A DNA stretch of 64,000 nucleotides, taken from positions 1 through 64,000 of the forward strand of contig NZ_BIFH01000023.1 of assembly GCF_003967355.1 (NCBI RefSeq), read 5' to 3'. This document shows, piece after piece, positions 44,085 through 52,944 of the stretch; the stretch's first letter is position 1, and every line of letters begins with the position of its first letter. The notes beneath the pieces were generated by a model, which was not told where the DNA came from, made no database searches, and saw only the letters and a list, made by a program, of their open reading frames with translations. A program made the translations under genes and the position numbers. Source of the DNA: Embleya hyalina (GTDB lineage: Bacteria > Actinomycetota > Actinomycetes > Streptomycetales > Streptomycetaceae).

Positions 44085-44717
44085 TCAGGCCGCGGCGGTG
44101 ACCGGGGCGTCCCGGCGGACCCGCGTCACGGTGTCGGCGCGGGTGAGGGGGACGAGGGCGACCCAGATCAGGGCGGCGCCGATCGGGAGGAGGTTCAGGT
44201 CGGCCATGATGGCCACGAAGCCCACGAGGACCAGCACCGGGGCGGCCGCCGAGGCGAGGCCGCGCCGGGGGCCGACGACCGCGTACTGGACGAAGAGCGC
44301 GAGCAGGCCCAGCATGAAGAACACCGGGCCGATCTCGTAGAACGCCTGCGGGATCACGGCGGGGACGTCGGCGTACCGGTCGGACAGCGCGCTCTTCTCG
44401 GCCGCGTCGGCCGCCTTCAGCCCGACGACGATGTCGACGACGGCGACGCGGACGAAGGCGGCCAGCCCGACGGCGGCCACGGTGGTGAGGGCGCCGGCGG
44501 TGATCCGGCGGGCCCGACCGCCGCCTTCGGTGTCGAGGATCCGGCGTCGCAGTCCCGCGATCACCACGCCGTACAGGAGCAGCGACCCGAGGAAGAGCAG
44601 GTGGCCGACGGTCCAGGCGGGGCCGGGACCGTGCTGCCCGTCGATGCCGTCGATGAGGCGGACGACACCGTAGGCGCCCATGAGGGCGGGGGCGAGGTGG
44701 AAGGCGGTCCTGGTCAT
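44085..44717 (-). CDS. multi-pass membrane protein
   Basis: 210 residues with about five or six hydrophobic segments and polar stretch LKAADAAEKSALSDRYADVPAVIPQAFYEIG in the middle. Start ATG 44717 follows GGGAG. An upstream in-frame start is less likely. It lies downstream of a two-component system in the same direction across a repeat-rich gap. Family not recognised. Confidence 0.75.
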   Translation of the reverse strand: MTRTAFHLAPALMGAYGVVRLIDGIDGQHGPGPAWTVGHLLFLGSLLLYGVVIAGLRRRILDTEGGGRARRITAGALTTVAAVGLAAFVRVAVVDIVVGLKAADAAEKSALSDRYADVPAVIPQAFYEIGPVFFMLGLLALFVQYAVVGPRRGLASAAAPVLVLVGFVAIMADLNLLPIGAALIWVALVPLTRADTVTRVRRDAPVTAAA

Positions 44718-44873
44718 GAGCGGTTCTCCCGGGATTCGGAACGGGGTGTTTCCCATGTCCTCAATCCTGTGGAGAACGACGGTTCCGGAGATCGCCGCCG
44801 GCGGTGATCTCCGGGTATGGCCGGCGCGGGGGAGAAGGGGCCGCCCTGCTCCCCCGCGCGACCGATGGCCGTG

Positions 44874-44968
44874 GGTCCGTCGGTCCGTCGGTCCGTCGGT
44901 CCGTCGGTCCATCGGTCCGGTGCGCCCGGGCGCCCGATGCACCCGGTGCGCCCGGTACACCCGGTGCG
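44874..44968. repeat. octamer and 9-10-mer tandem repeats
   Basis: Five tandem copies of GGTCCGTC (last with one change) from 44874 to 44913, followed by an imperfect CCCGGTGCG-type array to 44968. Intergenic between a response regulator stop and the membrane-protein start. Confidence 0.75.
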
Positions 44969-44986
44969 CGCCCTGCCGAAGGTCGG

Positions 44987-45640
44987 TCAGGCCGGCTCGA
45001 TCAGCCGGGTTTCGTACGCGGCGATGACGGCCTGCACCCGGTCGCGGAGGCCGAGCTTGGACAGCACGTTGCTCACGTGCGTCTTGACCGTGTGCTCGCT
45101 GACGACCATGGCGGTGGCGATCTCCGCGTTCGACAGACCGCGGCCGAGCATGCGCAGGGTCTCGCGTTCGCGCGCGGTGAGCACGGCCAGGCGTTGGGAC
45201 TCGGTCGCGCCGGCGCGCGGCCGGTTGCGGGCGATGTCCGAGATCAGCCGTCGGGTGACGGCGGGCGCGAGCAGCGACTCCCCCGCCGCGACCACCCGGA
45301 CCGCGTGCACGAGATCGTCCCGCCGCACGTCCTTGAGCAGGAAGCCGCTCGCCCCCGCGTAGAGGGCGTCGTAGACGTAGTCGTCCCGGCCGAAGGTGGT
45401 GAGCATGATCGCGCGGGCCGGGGTCTCGGCACACACGATCTTCGCGGCCTCGATGCCGTCCAGGCCCGGCATGCGGATGTCGAGCAGGACCACATCGGGG
45501 ACGTGCTCGCGGACGGCGGTGACGGCGGCGGTACCGTCCGCCGCCTCGCCCACGACCTCGATGTCGGGCTGCGCGTCCAGGATCATCGCGAAGCCGCTGC
45601 GCACCAGTTCCTGGTCGTCGGCGAGCACCACTCGGATCAC
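44987..45640 (-). CDS. LuxR/NarL response regulator, third pair
   Basis: 217 residues. ADDQELVRSGF, phospho-acceptor in LLDIRMPG, FLLKDV and LuxR HTH (LTARERETLRMLGRGLSNAEIATAMVVSEHTVKTHVSNVLSKLGLRDR). ATGA overlap with the kinase gene. Confidence 0.95.
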   Translation of the reverse strand: MIRVVLADDQELVRSGFAMILDAQPDIEVVGEAADGTAAVTAVREHVPDVVLLDIRMPGLDGIEAAKIVCAETPARAIMLTTFGRDDYVYDALYAGASGFLLKDVRRDDLVHAVRVVAAGESLLAPAVTRRLISDIARNRPRAGATESQRLAVLTARERETLRMLGRGLSNAEIATAMVVSEHTVKTHVSNVLSKLGLRDRVQAVIAAYETRLIEPA

Positions 45641-46833
45641 GAGGCCACCGCCGCGGCCGGGGTGTAGGGCAGACGCGCGTGTACGCGGAACCCGCCTTCG
45701 GGCAGCGGACCGGCCTCGGCCGTTCCGCCGCAGGCGAGAGCACGTTCGCGGATGCCGATCAGGCCGTCCCCGCCGCGCCGCCAGCCCGCGGGATTCGCTT
45801 CGCCGCCGCCCCTGCCGTCGTCGGTCACAGTGATCTCCAGTTCGTCGCCGGTCCAGCTCAGCCGTACCTCCGCCGTGGAGGCGCCGGCGTGCTTGACCGT
45901 ATTGGTGAGGGCTTCCTGGACGATGCGGTACGCGGCCAGGTCCGCGTCGGCGGGCAGGTCGCGGCGGTCCCCTTCGACGACGAGTCGCACCCGGACGTGC
46001 GTGCGGTCGACGTGTTCGATGAGCTGGGTGATCGTGTCGACGGTCGGTTGGGGTGCGCGGGCACCGACGTCCTGCTCCTGGTCGTCCTTGAGGACGCCCA
46101 GCATGCGGCGCAGTTGCTCCATCGCGTCGCGTCCGGCCTCCGCGATCGCGTCGAAGGAGCGTTCGGCCCGGTCGGGGTCGGTTCGCACCACCACGGGTCC
46201 GGCCTCCGCCTGGACGATCATGATGCTGACCGCGTGCGCGAGTATGTCGTGCATGTCGCGGGCGATGCTCGCGCGCTCCTCGGCCGCCGCCCGCGCGGCC
46301 TCGGCCTCACGTTCACGTTCCAGCTGGGCGGAACGTTCCATCAACGCATTCGACCTCTCTCGAGCGGCGCGGGCGAGCATGCCCATGAGGAACGCCGTGA
46401 CGGGCAGGAGCAGCGTGAACATGAACTGCCCCGCGTTGTTGTCCTTGACCAGCAGCGCGCCGAACGGGGTGGTGGCCGTGAGCGTGCCGATGAACCCCCA
46501 GCGCTGCCACCGGTGCCGCCCGCGGTCGGCCAGCGTGTAGATCGCCACCAACGCGCCGTACTGCAACGTCTGCCCGGGCCGGTCGTGCAACGACACGGCC
46601 GTGGCGAAGAAGGCGACGATCAACGTGACCGCGAACGGCGCCCGGCGACGCCAGATCAACGGCACGACCGTCCCGAGGTTGACCACGAAGCCGAGCACCG
46701 TCACATCGGCCGCGGTCGAGAACGGCACGAACACCGCCGCGGCGACCGCCCCCGCGACCAGCACATCCAAGAGCCGACTGTCCCCACGCACAGCCCGCAA
46801 CCGCACGACAACGCCGCCGAACCAATCTGACAT
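45637..46833 (-). CDS. sensor histidine kinase, third pair
   Basis: 398 residues with an N-terminal membrane domain (several helices to about residue 150), short coiled linker, H-box IARDMHDILAHAVSIMIVQAEAG and HATPase motifs (EALTNTVKHAGAS, DDGRGGGEANPAGWRRGGDGLIGIRERALACGG). ATG 46833 encodes MSDWFGGVVV. Typical NarL-type kinase of unknown signal. Confidence 0.92.
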   Translation of the reverse strand: MSDWFGGVVVRLRAVRGDSRLLDVLVAGAVAAAVFVPFSTAADVTVLGFVVNLGTVVPLIWRRRAPFAVTLIVAFFATAVSLHDRPGQTLQYGALVAIYTLADRGRHRWQRWGFIGTLTATTPFGALLVKDNNAGQFMFTLLLPVTAFLMGMLARAARERSNALMERSAQLEREREAEAARAAAEERASIARDMHDILAHAVSIMIVQAEAGPVVVRTDPDRAERSFDAIAEAGRDAMEQLRRMLGVLKDDQEQDVGARAPQPTVDTITQLIEHVDRTHVRVRLVVEGDRRDLPADADLAAYRIVQEALTNTVKHAGASTAEVRLSWTGDELEITVTDDGRGGGEANPAGWRRGGDGLIGIRERALACGGTAEAGPLPEGGFRVHARLPYTPAAAVAS

Positions 46834-47003
46834 CCAGTCAGTATGTGCCCCGAACCCCCACCGAACCTCAGTCGCCAGAGGGATTCCCCACCCCCGACAC
46901 ACGACCAACCGTCGCGCACCGAAGCCCGGCATCGCTCCGGCAACCACACGATCGGTGTCGGCGTGCCGTGGGATCCTGAGCGGCGGCGGGGAGGGAGCGC
47001 GCG

Positions 47004-47984
47004 TTGCCGAAGAGCAGGGTTCGCAAGAAGGTGGGGCGGAAGGCCGGGCGGAATACCTCACGCGAGGTGAAACCGGTGGCGCTCTACCACGACATGGCCG
47101 TATACGAGAATTTCGAGCGCTGCGCACCACGCATATTCGAGATGCTCCACAAAGCACAGCAGGGTGCGCCAGGGGCGCCCCGGGTGTTGTTCTTCGATGT
47201 GCAAGGCCATCGGAACAACGAGGGCGACTATGACCGCGATGCCTGGGAGATGCTCAAGGATTTTCTGCCCAGGAAGGTCCTCCCTTATCTGACCGAGCTC
47301 AGCACTCCGCAGTATGTGATGAAGAATCAGCGTGGGCAGGACGACCTGGTCCCGGAGCAAGTGTTCGTGGGCTACCCGGAAGGGGAGGAGAAGTCGTTCT
47401 GGTACGACATCGACTCTCTGCCCTTGCGCCCGCGGGAGACCGAGCAGAGCAGTCGCAGAAGCTCCCCGTCCAAGCAGTCGATCATGGAGTACCTGGGGAT
47501 CGCCGACGAGTGCCTGATCTGCTGGGGCTCACCGGTCGAACGGGCGCACGTCGTTCCCGCTTCCCTGGGCGGCTCGATGGACGTGCGGAACTTTGCCCTG
47601 CTCTGCGTGGAGCACCATCGACAGGCCCCGGACATTGCCGACGCCGAGGCATTCTGGGCCTGGGTCGACTATGCCGAGTTGCGTGATTCGGGCAGCAAGT
47701 GGCAGCGAGCACCCGAGGAAGTAAAACGATGGGTGGAGGCCGGCGGCGGCCGGATCGAACCCGTGGACCGTGAGGAGACGGCCTTCCTGGCCGCCGTGGC
47801 GTTCGAACTTCGCCACCTCTACAACTGGTCCGACGAGGACTTCACCAAGGTGTCCTGGGCGTTTCTCGAGGAGTATCACCACGTGCTGGACCGCGCGACC
47901 GGGCGGCACTTCGGTGTCGAGCGGAAGGTCGCCACCCACGCGTGGGCCTACCACGTGGCTCTGCTGAGACTCACCCGATCCTGA
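47004..47984 (+). CDS. HNH endonuclease domain protein
   Basis: 326 residues. A very basic start (MPKSRVRKKVGRKAGR) leads into an unrecognised N-terminal domain, then an HNH core: CLICWGSPVERAHVVPASLGGSMDVRNFALLCVEHH, with CxxC and CVEHH as metal ligands. The C-terminal ~110 residues are helical and unassigned. TTG 47004 follows GGGAGGGAG. Codon use is less GC-biased than neighbours, so recent transfer is likely. It could be a restriction- or defence-type nuclease; no partner gene is visible. Confidence 0.75.
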   Translation: MPKSRVRKKVGRKAGRNTSREVKPVALYHDMAVYENFERCAPRIFEMLHKAQQGAPGAPRVLFFDVQGHRNNEGDYDRDAWEMLKDFLPRKVLPYLTELSTPQYVMKNQRGQDDLVPEQVFVGYPEGEEKSFWYDIDSLPLRPRETEQSSRRSSPSKQSIMEYLGIADECLICWGSPVERAHVVPASLGGSMDVRNFALLCVEHHRQAPDIADAEAFWAWVDYAELRDSGSKWQRAPEEVKRWVEAGGGRIEPVDREETAFLAAVAFELRHLYNWSDEDFTKVSWAFLEEYHHVLDRATGRHFGVERKVATHAWAYHVALLRLTRS

Positions 47985-48156
47985 CCACGGGTGCGACGTC
48001 GGCGAGCCGGTCCCCGCACAGGGTGGGAGAAGTGCGAGGCCAAGGTCGAGTGCCCCTCGACCCCACCCGCAATCCCTCTGCCACCAACACTTCGCCGAGC
48101 AGGTCCAGGGCCTGTCCCCAGGCGTACGGCGCCGGTGTGGCCGACCGGCCCGAAGC

Positions 48157-48525
48157 TCACGAAACCGCTCGCGCCGCTCGGCGACCTCGCCGCTCGCGCA
48201 ACCCGCCCTCCTCGACGAGCGTGAGCATGGGCTCGCCGGGGACCCCGACCATGACCACCACGAACCGGCTCCACGCGTCCGCGAGGTTGTTGCCCGCCCG
48301 ATAGTGGATGACGTCGCCGCCCGGCTCCCGGAACGCCTCACCGGCGCGAATGATCCGTGCGGGCTCGCCTTCGACCATGTAGCCGAAGACCGGGCCCGAG
48401 CGCCTGTGCGGCGGCGTGCCCGCGTCGCCCGGCGGCAATCCGACCGTCATCGTCATCACTTCGACCGACGTCGGCAGGAATGGCGCAGTCTGATGGAGGA
48501 GGGTGGTCGGTACGGCCCCCCGCAC
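48157..48525 (-). pseudogene. cupin domain protein with internal deletion
   Basis: The frame reads like a small cupin: VEVMTMTVGLPPGDAGTPPHRRSGPVFGYMVEGE followed directly by PARIIRAGEAFREPGGDVIHY. Family members have an additional strand (about 8-10 residues) between EGE and EGEP, and PPHRHSGP instead of PPHRRSGP. Both a metal-ligand His and a beta-strand appear lost, as if by recombination between EGE-coding repeats. The N-terminal start is unclear. It is probably non-functional; sequencing is assumed correct. Confidence 0.55.
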
Positions 48526-48620
48526 ATTTCGGTCACAGCCGAAACGGTAGGCGCGAGCTGGCCCAAGCGAGGGATCCACTCACCCCCGAGCCCGCCGGAC
48601 CGGCCGCGCGACACGCAAGA

Positions 48621-48739
48621 ACCGACAACGACGTCGCCCCAGCCGCATCGCGACCGGGGGCAACGTTTTGCCTGTTCAGGCTGGCGGAGGATACGAGATT
48701 CGAACTCGTGAGGAGGGTGAACCCAACACGCTTTCCAAG
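48621..48739. repeat. distal att copy with 3' half of tRNA-Ser(GGA)
   Basis: Matches 52534-52652 with four or so differences. It ends one base past the anticodon loop (minus-strand sense), then diverges. The tRNA 5' half is absent, so this is no functional tRNA. Confidence 0.85.
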
Positions 48740-49094
48740 GGGTCATCCGCTGATCCGGCGACGCTCGCCAACGTCCTGACATGCGGTGGAGTACGCGGCC
48801 GTCAGCCTTGCGAACAGCGGTGTACGCCGGTGAATGCAACCAGAACTGCAACCAGGGTGATGACTCTTGATTGCGTTGATCAGGCTGACAACCTCCCCTG
48901 CACCCTTGGGGTTCTCGGGCCCGCGCCTTACGACTCGGTGGTGCTGCGGGCGGTCTGTGGCAGCTTTGGGATGGAGGGGCGTACAGCGCCACTGCCGGCG
49001 GGTGAAGGCGGCCGCCGTGCCCAGCGGGTCGAGTCTCCCCATGCCCGTTGCGGACAATCCCACGCCGGTACACGTGAGAGCGCATCCGGTTCGG
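48740..49094. other. island end region without gene
   Basis: About 355 bases with no supported gene. It contains the arm-type repeat at 48832-48853. No integrase remnant was recognised in any frame. Confidence 0.5.
48832..48853. repeat. arm-type site of island, distal side
   Basis: On the minus strand GGTTGCAGTT, two bases (CT), then GGTTGCATTC. It matches the AICE attR-side pair at 16 of 22 positions including all the flanks of each unit, and lies 93 bases from its core, the same distance as in the AICE. Confidence 0.6.
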
Positions 49095-49844
49095 TCACGT
49101 CGCCTGGGCGAGTCGGACGGCGTCGGGGCCGGCTGGGAAGCGCAGTCGGCCGGTCGTGTCGTGGGCGGCGCGCCAGACCGTCTCGGCGACGTCGCTCTCC
49201 TGGGTGAACAGATCCTGGCCGGTGAAGTCGGCCATGGCCTTCCTCGCGAACGGCGCGTAGGGCGGCGGGACCAGTTCGTCCAGCGGCCCGCCGTTCATGG
49301 CCTTGCCCGCGAAGTTCGTCGTCAGACAGGCGCCCGGCTGGACCGTCTTGGCCCGTACGCCGAAGGGTGCGAGTTCGAGCGCGAGGGACGAGGTGAACCC
49401 CTCGACGGCCGCCTTGCTCGCCTTGTAGACGGCCGAGAGGGGCATGTCGCCCAGCACCACGCTGGAGGTCACGTTGACCACCACGCCGGATCCGCGCTCG
49501 CGGAACTGGGGCAGCACCGCCTGCGTCGTGGCCATCACGCCGAACGTATTGGTCTCGAAGACCTCCCGCACGCGGGCCATCGGGGTGCCCTCGAACACGC
49601 TGATCGAGGGGACACCCGCGTTGTTGACCAGGGCGTCGATCGGCCCGGCGAGCTCGAGCGCGGCGGTGATCGTGTCGGGCTTGGTCACGTCCAGTTCGAC
49701 GATGCGCAGCCGGTCCGACTCGGGCAGGACGTCCGGGCGCCGGCTGCGCATCGTCGCGATGACGTTCCACCCCTGTGCGTGGAAGTGGAGGGCGGTCGCG
49801 CGGCCGTAGCCGGACGAGGTCCCGGTGATCAGAACGGTGTTCAT
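49095..49844 (-). CDS. short-chain dehydrogenase/reductase
   Basis: 249 residues. Rossmann TGTSSGYG near the N-terminus, NNAG, and catalytic Ser (VTSSVVLG) with YKASK. Classical SDR using NAD(P)(H). ATG 49844 begins MNTVLITG; longer frames add no domain. The AraC regulator follows upstream in the same direction. Confidence 0.92.
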   Translation of the reverse strand: MNTVLITGTSSGYGRATALHFHAQGWNVIATMRSRRPDVLPESDRLRIVELDVTKPDTITAALELAGPIDALVNNAGVPSISVFEGTPMARVREVFETNTFGVMATTQAVLPQFRERGSGVVVNVTSSVVLGDMPLSAVYKASKAAVEGFTSSLALELAPFGVRAKTVQPGACLTTNFAGKAMNGGPLDELVPPPYAPFARKAMADFTGQDLFTQESDVAETVWRAAHDTTGRLRFPAGPDAVRLAQAT

Positions 49845-50001
49845 GCTGTGCCCCTTGCGATGTGGTGGGATCCGCGGACTGGAATGTTCATTCCTGCTCG
49901 GCGGTGGTTTCGGTGATCCCATTGAATCGCTCTGAACTGGGAAAACAGTAGAACTATCCTCGCCCGTACTTGCACGATTCTCCCGTTCTGCCCAACCGTG
50001 C

Positions 50002-50907
50002 TTACAGCATGATGCTTGCCGGGGTGCGGGCGGCGTCCCGCAGGCGGACCGCGTCCCGGCCCGGGGGCGCGCCGAACCGGCGGCGGTACTCGCGGCTGAA
50101 CTGCGACGGGTTGTCGTAGCCGACGCGCCGGCCGACCCCGGCGACGTCGCCCGGGTGGGTGGCCAGCAGCAGTCGTGCCTCCTGGAGCCGGATCTGCTTC
50201 TGGAACTGGATGGGGCTCATCGCGGTCACCGCCTGGAAGTTGCGGTAGAACGCGGAGGCGCTCATGCCGGAGAGGCGGGCCACGTCCTCGACCCGGAAGG
50301 GCTCGGCGTAATGCTCACGGATCCAGCGTGCGGCACGTGAGACATGACTGAGACCGCTGTCGGCGATGCCCAGTTGGCGCACCGTCGCACCCTGCTCGCC
50401 GGTGATCACGCGCCACAGGATCTCGCGTTTGACCAGCGGGGCCAGTACGGCGCGGTCGCGGGGTTCGTCGAGCAGGCGCAGCAGCCGGACCACCGCGTCC
50501 AGGAGGGCGGGCGGGGCGTTGCTGACGGCGATCCCCGATGGCGGGCCGCCGCCGGTGCGGGGCATGTCTCCGGGGCCAGCCTGCAGCAGGAGCTCGGCAA
50601 CGGCGGACGGTTCGAGAACGAGTCCGAAGCCCAGCGCGGGGCGGCCCGGGTCGGCCTGGGTGAACTGTCCGGTGACCGGCAGGTCGACGGAGGCGACCAG
50701 GTACTGCCCCGGCCCGTACTCGTAGACCCGATCGCCCAGCGCGAGCCGTTTGGCGCCCTGGGCGATGACCGCCAGGACCGTGCCGGACATGGAGGGCGCG
50801 GGCGGGTCGGGCCGGTCGACCTTCGAGATCAGGACGCCGTCGACGGCGGTGGTCCAGTCGGGGCGGGCGTGCCGGGCCAGGAGGTCGCGGAACTCATCGA
50901 GGGACAT
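50002..50907 (-). CDS. AraC-family transcriptional regulator
   Basis: 301 residues. An AraC-N type cupin sensor (residues ~20-150) followed by two HTHs (ARWIREHYAEPFRVEDVARLSGMSASAFYRNFQAVTAMSPIQFQKQIRLQEARLLL... and GVGRRVGYDNPSQFSREYRRRFG). Divergent from the ABM-like/hydrolase genes and upstream of the SDR on the same strand, so it likely controls this cassette. Confidence 0.93.
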   Translation of the reverse strand: MSLDEFRDLLARHARPDWTTAVDGVLISKVDRPDPPAPSMSGTVLAVIAQGAKRLALGDRVYEYGPGQYLVASVDLPVTGQFTQADPGRPALGFGLVLEPSAVAELLLQAGPGDMPRTGGGPPSGIAVSNAPPALLDAVVRLLRLLDEPRDRAVLAPLVKREILWRVITGEQGATVRQLGIADSGLSHVSRAARWIREHYAEPFRVEDVARLSGMSASAFYRNFQAVTAMSPIQFQKQIRLQEARLLLATHPGDVAGVGRRVGYDNPSQFSREYRRRFGAPPGRDAVRLRDAARTPASIML

Positions 50908-51051
50908 GCGCCCATTTCAGCAGCAATGCGCGAAAGCACTCCCGGGTTCGCGAGGATCGTGCAAGAGCGGGAGAGGATCATTCTAACGTTTCCGCAGGTC
51001 AGGGGCATTGAATGGAGGAAGTCCACTCCACCGAAACGAAGAAGGCTCCCC

Positions 51052-51369
51052 ATGATTGCCAACTACGGATTCAACGCCACGCTGACCGCCGCTCCCGGGA
51101 TGGGCGGCCGGCTGGTCGATCTGCTGTCGACCGGCCTGGACGAGGGCAGCCCCGGCGCGAGCGAGCACTGCGTCGTCTACCTGGTCTCGCGTTCCGCCTC
51201 CGACCCCGACGTCGTACACGTCACCGAGGGATGGAACAGCGAGGAGGACCACCACCGGACGTTCGCCGGCGAGGCCGCCCAGGCGATCGTGGCGCGGATC
51301 GGCGAACTGCTGGCCAAGGAGCCGGAGAACACCGACTACGTCCCGATCTGCGGCAAGGCCGCCTTCTAG
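51052..51369 (+). CDS. ABM-type monooxygenase-like protein
   Basis: 105 residues (MIANYGFNATLTAAPGMGGRLVDLLS...VHVTEGWNSEEDHHRTFAGEAAQ...LLAKEPENTDYVPICGKAAF), matching the small dimeric alpha/beta antibiotic-biosynthesis-monooxygenase/YgiN fold. Quinol oxidation or reactive-carbonyl handling is typical. First gene of the divergent rightward unit. Confidence 0.8.
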   Translation: MIANYGFNATLTAAPGMGGRLVDLLSTGLDEGSPGASEHCVVYLVSRSASDPDVVHVTEGWNSEEDHHRTFAGEAAQAIVARIGELLAKEPENTDYVPICGKAAF

Positions 51370-51468
51370 GCCATGGGGAGGCCGCCCCGGCGCCTGCCGA
51401 GGCGGCCCTCGCTCCACCCGGAATCCCGCCCGAACGCCCCCGCACCACCCCGCGAAAGGCCGACGACC

Positions 51469-52428
51469 ATGACCACAGCGCGCCCCGCCCTGGACCCCGA
51501 ACTTCGCGTCCTCCTCTCCGACATGCCGCTGATGTCCGAGCTCGACCCGGAATTGCTCGCACAACTGCGGCAGTACCCCTCGACGCCGGTCGAGTCCCTG
51601 CTCGCCGACCGGCGGGTCGACCGGCGCGAGGTCACCGTGCCCGCCAAGGACGGCACCGCGATACCCCTGTCGGTCTTCACCCCCGGGAGCGCCGACCGCA
51701 CCACCGCCGCGCCCTGCGTGTACTGGATCCACGGCGGCGGCATGGTGATGGGCGACCGTTTCTCGCAGATCGACATCCCCCTGGAGTGGCTCGACGAGTT
51801 CGGCGCGGTCGTGGTGTCCGTGGACTACCGGCTGGCGCCCGAGGCCACCGGCACCGTCCCCGTCGACGACTGCTACCAGGGACTGCTCTGGGTCGCCGAA
51901 CACGCCGAGGAACTGGGCGTCGATCCCGCCCGGATCATCGTCGCGGGAGCCAGCGCGGGCGGCGGCCTGGCGGCCGGTGTCACCCTGCTGGCCCGCGACC
52001 TCGGCACTCCGGCGATCGCCGCGCAGATACTGAACTGCCCCATGCTCGACCACCGCAACACCAGCACCTCCAGCCTCCAGTACTCCGGCGGCCCCGGCGT
52101 CTGGACCCGCGAGATGAACGACTTCGGCTGGCGCTGCGTTCTCGGCGACCTCACCGATGACGACGTGCCCGCGTACGTCTCACCCTCGCTGGCCGACGAT
52201 CTCTCGAACCTGCCGACCACCTACATCGACACCGGCTCCGCCGAAGTCTTCCGCGACGAGGACACCGACTACGCCACCCGGATCTGGGCGGCCGGCGGAC
52301 AGGCCGAGCTCCACGTCTGGGCAGGCGGTTTCCACGGCTTCGACGCCCTGTACCCGCAGGCGCACATCTCGGCCACGGCCCGCCGCACCCGCACCGACTG
52401 GCTCGCCCGGCTCCTACACGCGGCATAA
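51469..52428 (+). CDS. alpha/beta hydrolase, HSL-type esterase
   Basis: 319 residues. Oxyanion HGGGMVMG, nucleophile GASAGGG and catalytic His in GGFHGFD, with the acid in the SAEVFRDED region, mark the hormone-sensitive-lipase branch. It sits 99 bases after the ABM-like gene and is probably in its operon. Substrate unknown. Confidence 0.9.
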   Translation: MTTARPALDPELRVLLSDMPLMSELDPELLAQLRQYPSTPVESLLADRRVDRREVTVPAKDGTAIPLSVFTPGSADRTTAAPCVYWIHGGGMVMGDRFSQIDIPLEWLDEFGAVVVSVDYRLAPEATGTVPVDDCYQGLLWVAEHAEELGVDPARIIVAGASAGGGLAAGVTLLARDLGTPAIAAQILNCPMLDHRNTSTSSLQYSGGPGVWTREMNDFGWRCVLGDLTDDDVPAYVSPSLADDLSNLPTTYIDTGSAEVFRDEDTDYATRIWAAGGQAELHVWAGGFHGFDALYPQAHISATARRTRTDWLARLLHAA

Positions 52429-52514
52429 CGCCGCAACCCGCGGCGCCGCCGGTACGCCCGACACCGACGCGGCGTGCGAAGGCCGGGAACGGGAGCGAGG
52501 GGCACATGCGCTGC

Positions 52515-52536
52515 AACCGAGACCGAAACTGAGACC
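52515..52536. repeat. arm-type site of island, tRNA side
   Basis: On the minus strand GGTCTCAGTT, two bases (TC), then GGTCTCGGTT: one mismatch in 22 with the AICE pair at 8629-8650. It starts 63 bases from the tRNA end, against 62 in the AICE. Confidence 0.65.
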
Positions 52537-52652
52537 GACAACGACGTCGCCCCCGGCCGCATGGCGACCGGGGGCAACGTTTTGCCTGTTCAGGCTGGCG
52601 GAGGATACGAGATTCGAACTCGTGAGGGGGTGAACCCAACACGCTTTCCAAG
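52534..52652. repeat. tRNA-proximal att copy
   Basis: Covers the 3' half of tRNA-Ser(GGA) and 62 bases beyond, including the terminator-like stem 52549-52556 with 52568-52575. Repeats 48621-48739. Confidence 0.85.
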
Positions 52653-52683
52653 CGTGCGCCCTAGGCCACTAGGCGAATCCTCC
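52596..52683 (-). tRNA. tRNA-Ser(GGA)
   Basis: Acceptor GGAGGAT/ATCCTCC with discriminator G, anticodon loop TTGGAAA (anticodon GGA), long variable arm, T-arm ACGAG-TTCGAAT-CTCGT, and CCA encoded at 52596-52598. 3' half shared with the distal att copy. Confidence 0.96.
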
Positions 52684-52751
52684 GTGCGGAAGCTTACAGG
52701 AGGTCCGTGGGTGCTCGCGCACCCCTATTCGAGTGCGGGTCCGGGATGCAG

Positions 52752-52842
52752 TGAACCCCCCGTGCACCCGGCAGAGCCTCCCTATCCTTGCTGCCTTCCG
52801 GCCCTGGGGAGGTTCAGGAGGATACCGCCGCACGGGGGGTCC
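52752..52842 (-). ncRNA. ffs: SRP RNA, small bacterial type
   Basis: Minus strand carries the universal SRP apical domain GGGCCGGAAGGCAGCAAGG, flanked by CTGAACCTCCC, and the ends pair as ACCCCCCGTGC with GCACGGGGGGT. Position upstream of dnaX is the usual one in streptomycetes. Boundaries accurate to a few bases. Confidence 0.95.
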
Positions 52843-52944
52843 GGGGCCTACAGTACCCGACTCGGGTCCCGGTTCGGGCACGGGTGGCCGCGGGGGTGGT
52901 TCGGTGTTCCGCGTCTGTCGTTCGGCCCGGCTATCGTCGGGGGC

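Larger units (their letters stand above)
48621..52652. mobile_element. integrase-less island in tRNA-Ser(GGA), CIME-like
   Basis: Flanked by two 119-bp direct repeats (~96% identical) that begin at the anticodon loop of tRNA-Ser(GGA). Arm-type repeats related to those of the AICE lie just inside each repeat at the same distances from the cores. It carries an SDR, an AraC regulator, an ABM-like protein and an alpha/beta hydrolase, but no integrase, replication or transfer genes. This fits a cis-mobilizable element or an AICE remnant. Confidence 0.75.

Noticed and set aside
48683-48739. Second tRNA-Ser(GGA)
   Set aside because: Only the 3' half from the anticodon loop is present; sequence beyond it does not form D-arm or acceptor 5' strand. 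It is an att copy.
48740-49094. Integrase remnant at the island end
   Set aside because: No R-HxxR-Y motifs or similarity to the AICE integrase in any frame; only arm-type repeats remain.
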